A DNA stretch of 5,658 bases from Chitinophagaceae bacterium (GTDB lineage: Bacteria > Bacteroidota > Bacteroidia > Chitinophagales > Chitinophagaceae), in contig JAOQAL010000829.1 of the NCBI GenBank assembly GCA_025963615.1, positions 1 through 5,658 on the forward strand, given 5' to 3'. Position numbers and translations under genes: made by a program. A model generated the notes under the pieces. The model was not told where the DNA came from, searched no databases, and was given only the letters and a program-made list of their open reading frames with translations. Below, in pieces: positions 5,628 to 5,658 of the stretch (its first letter is position 1; every line of letters begins with the position of its first letter).

Positions 5628-5658
5628 ATGTCGCAATCATTAGCAAAAATTGATAAAG
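5628..5658 (+). CDS. uppS: Start of a gene, probably isoprenyl (undecaprenyl-PP) synthase, 3' truncated
   Basis: Only ten codons are visible: ATG TCG CAA TCA TTA GCA AAA ATT GAT AAA, giving MSQSLAKIDK, then the window ends. The start is supported by the Shine-Dalgarno-like AGAAGGG nine bases upstream and by a promoter-like box. The product is not readable from ten residues. The uppS assignment rests on gene order: in Bacteroidota porG is commonly followed by uppS and then bamA, and a short polar N-terminus before the conserved 'MDGNGRWA' region suits UppS, which makes the C55 lipid carrier for peptidoglycan and O-antigen. Confidence in a real gene start is fair; in its identity, moderate. Confidence 0.6.
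   Translation, partial: MSQSLAKIDK

Overview
The window looks like ordinary chromosomal DNA from a member of the Bacteroidota, most likely near the Chitinophagaceae. This is inferred from the proteins and their order, from the near absence of Shine-Dalgarno sites, and from AT-rich promoter-like boxes resembling the TAnnTTTG type of that phylum. Every gene I can support is on the + strand, and base composition looks even throughout, with no sign of recent transfer inside the coding part.

Layout: (1) 1-485, 3' part of a CvpA-family inner-membrane protein, cut by the window start. (2) 579-1355, an alpha/beta hydrolase with an intact Ser90-Asp202-His230 triad. (3) 1390-2052, a two-CBS plus ACT-like domain protein, resembling the AcuB architecture. 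(4) 2126-3589, an outer-membrane beta-barrel protein with one POTRA domain (BamA/TamA superfamily) and a GTG start. (5) 3599-4477, NAD kinase (nadK), only 9 bases after the barrel gene. (6) 4545-5390 (or from GTG 4524), a DUF6089/PorG-family outer-membrane protein linked to the type IX secretion system. (7) 5391-5627, a 237-base non-coding stretch with a low-complexity direct-repeat region around a perfect 18-base palindrome, followed by promoter-like and ribosome-binding signals. (8) 5628-5658, the first ten codons of a further gene, by position probably the isoprenyl (undecaprenyl diphosphate) synthase gene uppS.

The CBS-ACT / nadK / porG / (uppS) order matches a neighbourhood known from Bacteroidota; in Porphyromonas gingivalis porG lies beside uppS and the Omp85 gene. 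The genes share a theme of cell-envelope building (barrel protein, PorG, probable UppS) with adenine/pyridine nucleotide metabolism (NAD kinase, CBS-ACT protein). Genes 3-6 could be one transcript, with uppS starting from its own promoter after the repeat-rich spacer. I see no RNA gene, CRISPR array, insertion sequence or defence system. The least explained parts are the repeat/palindrome spacer and the single-POTRA barrel protein next to nadK.
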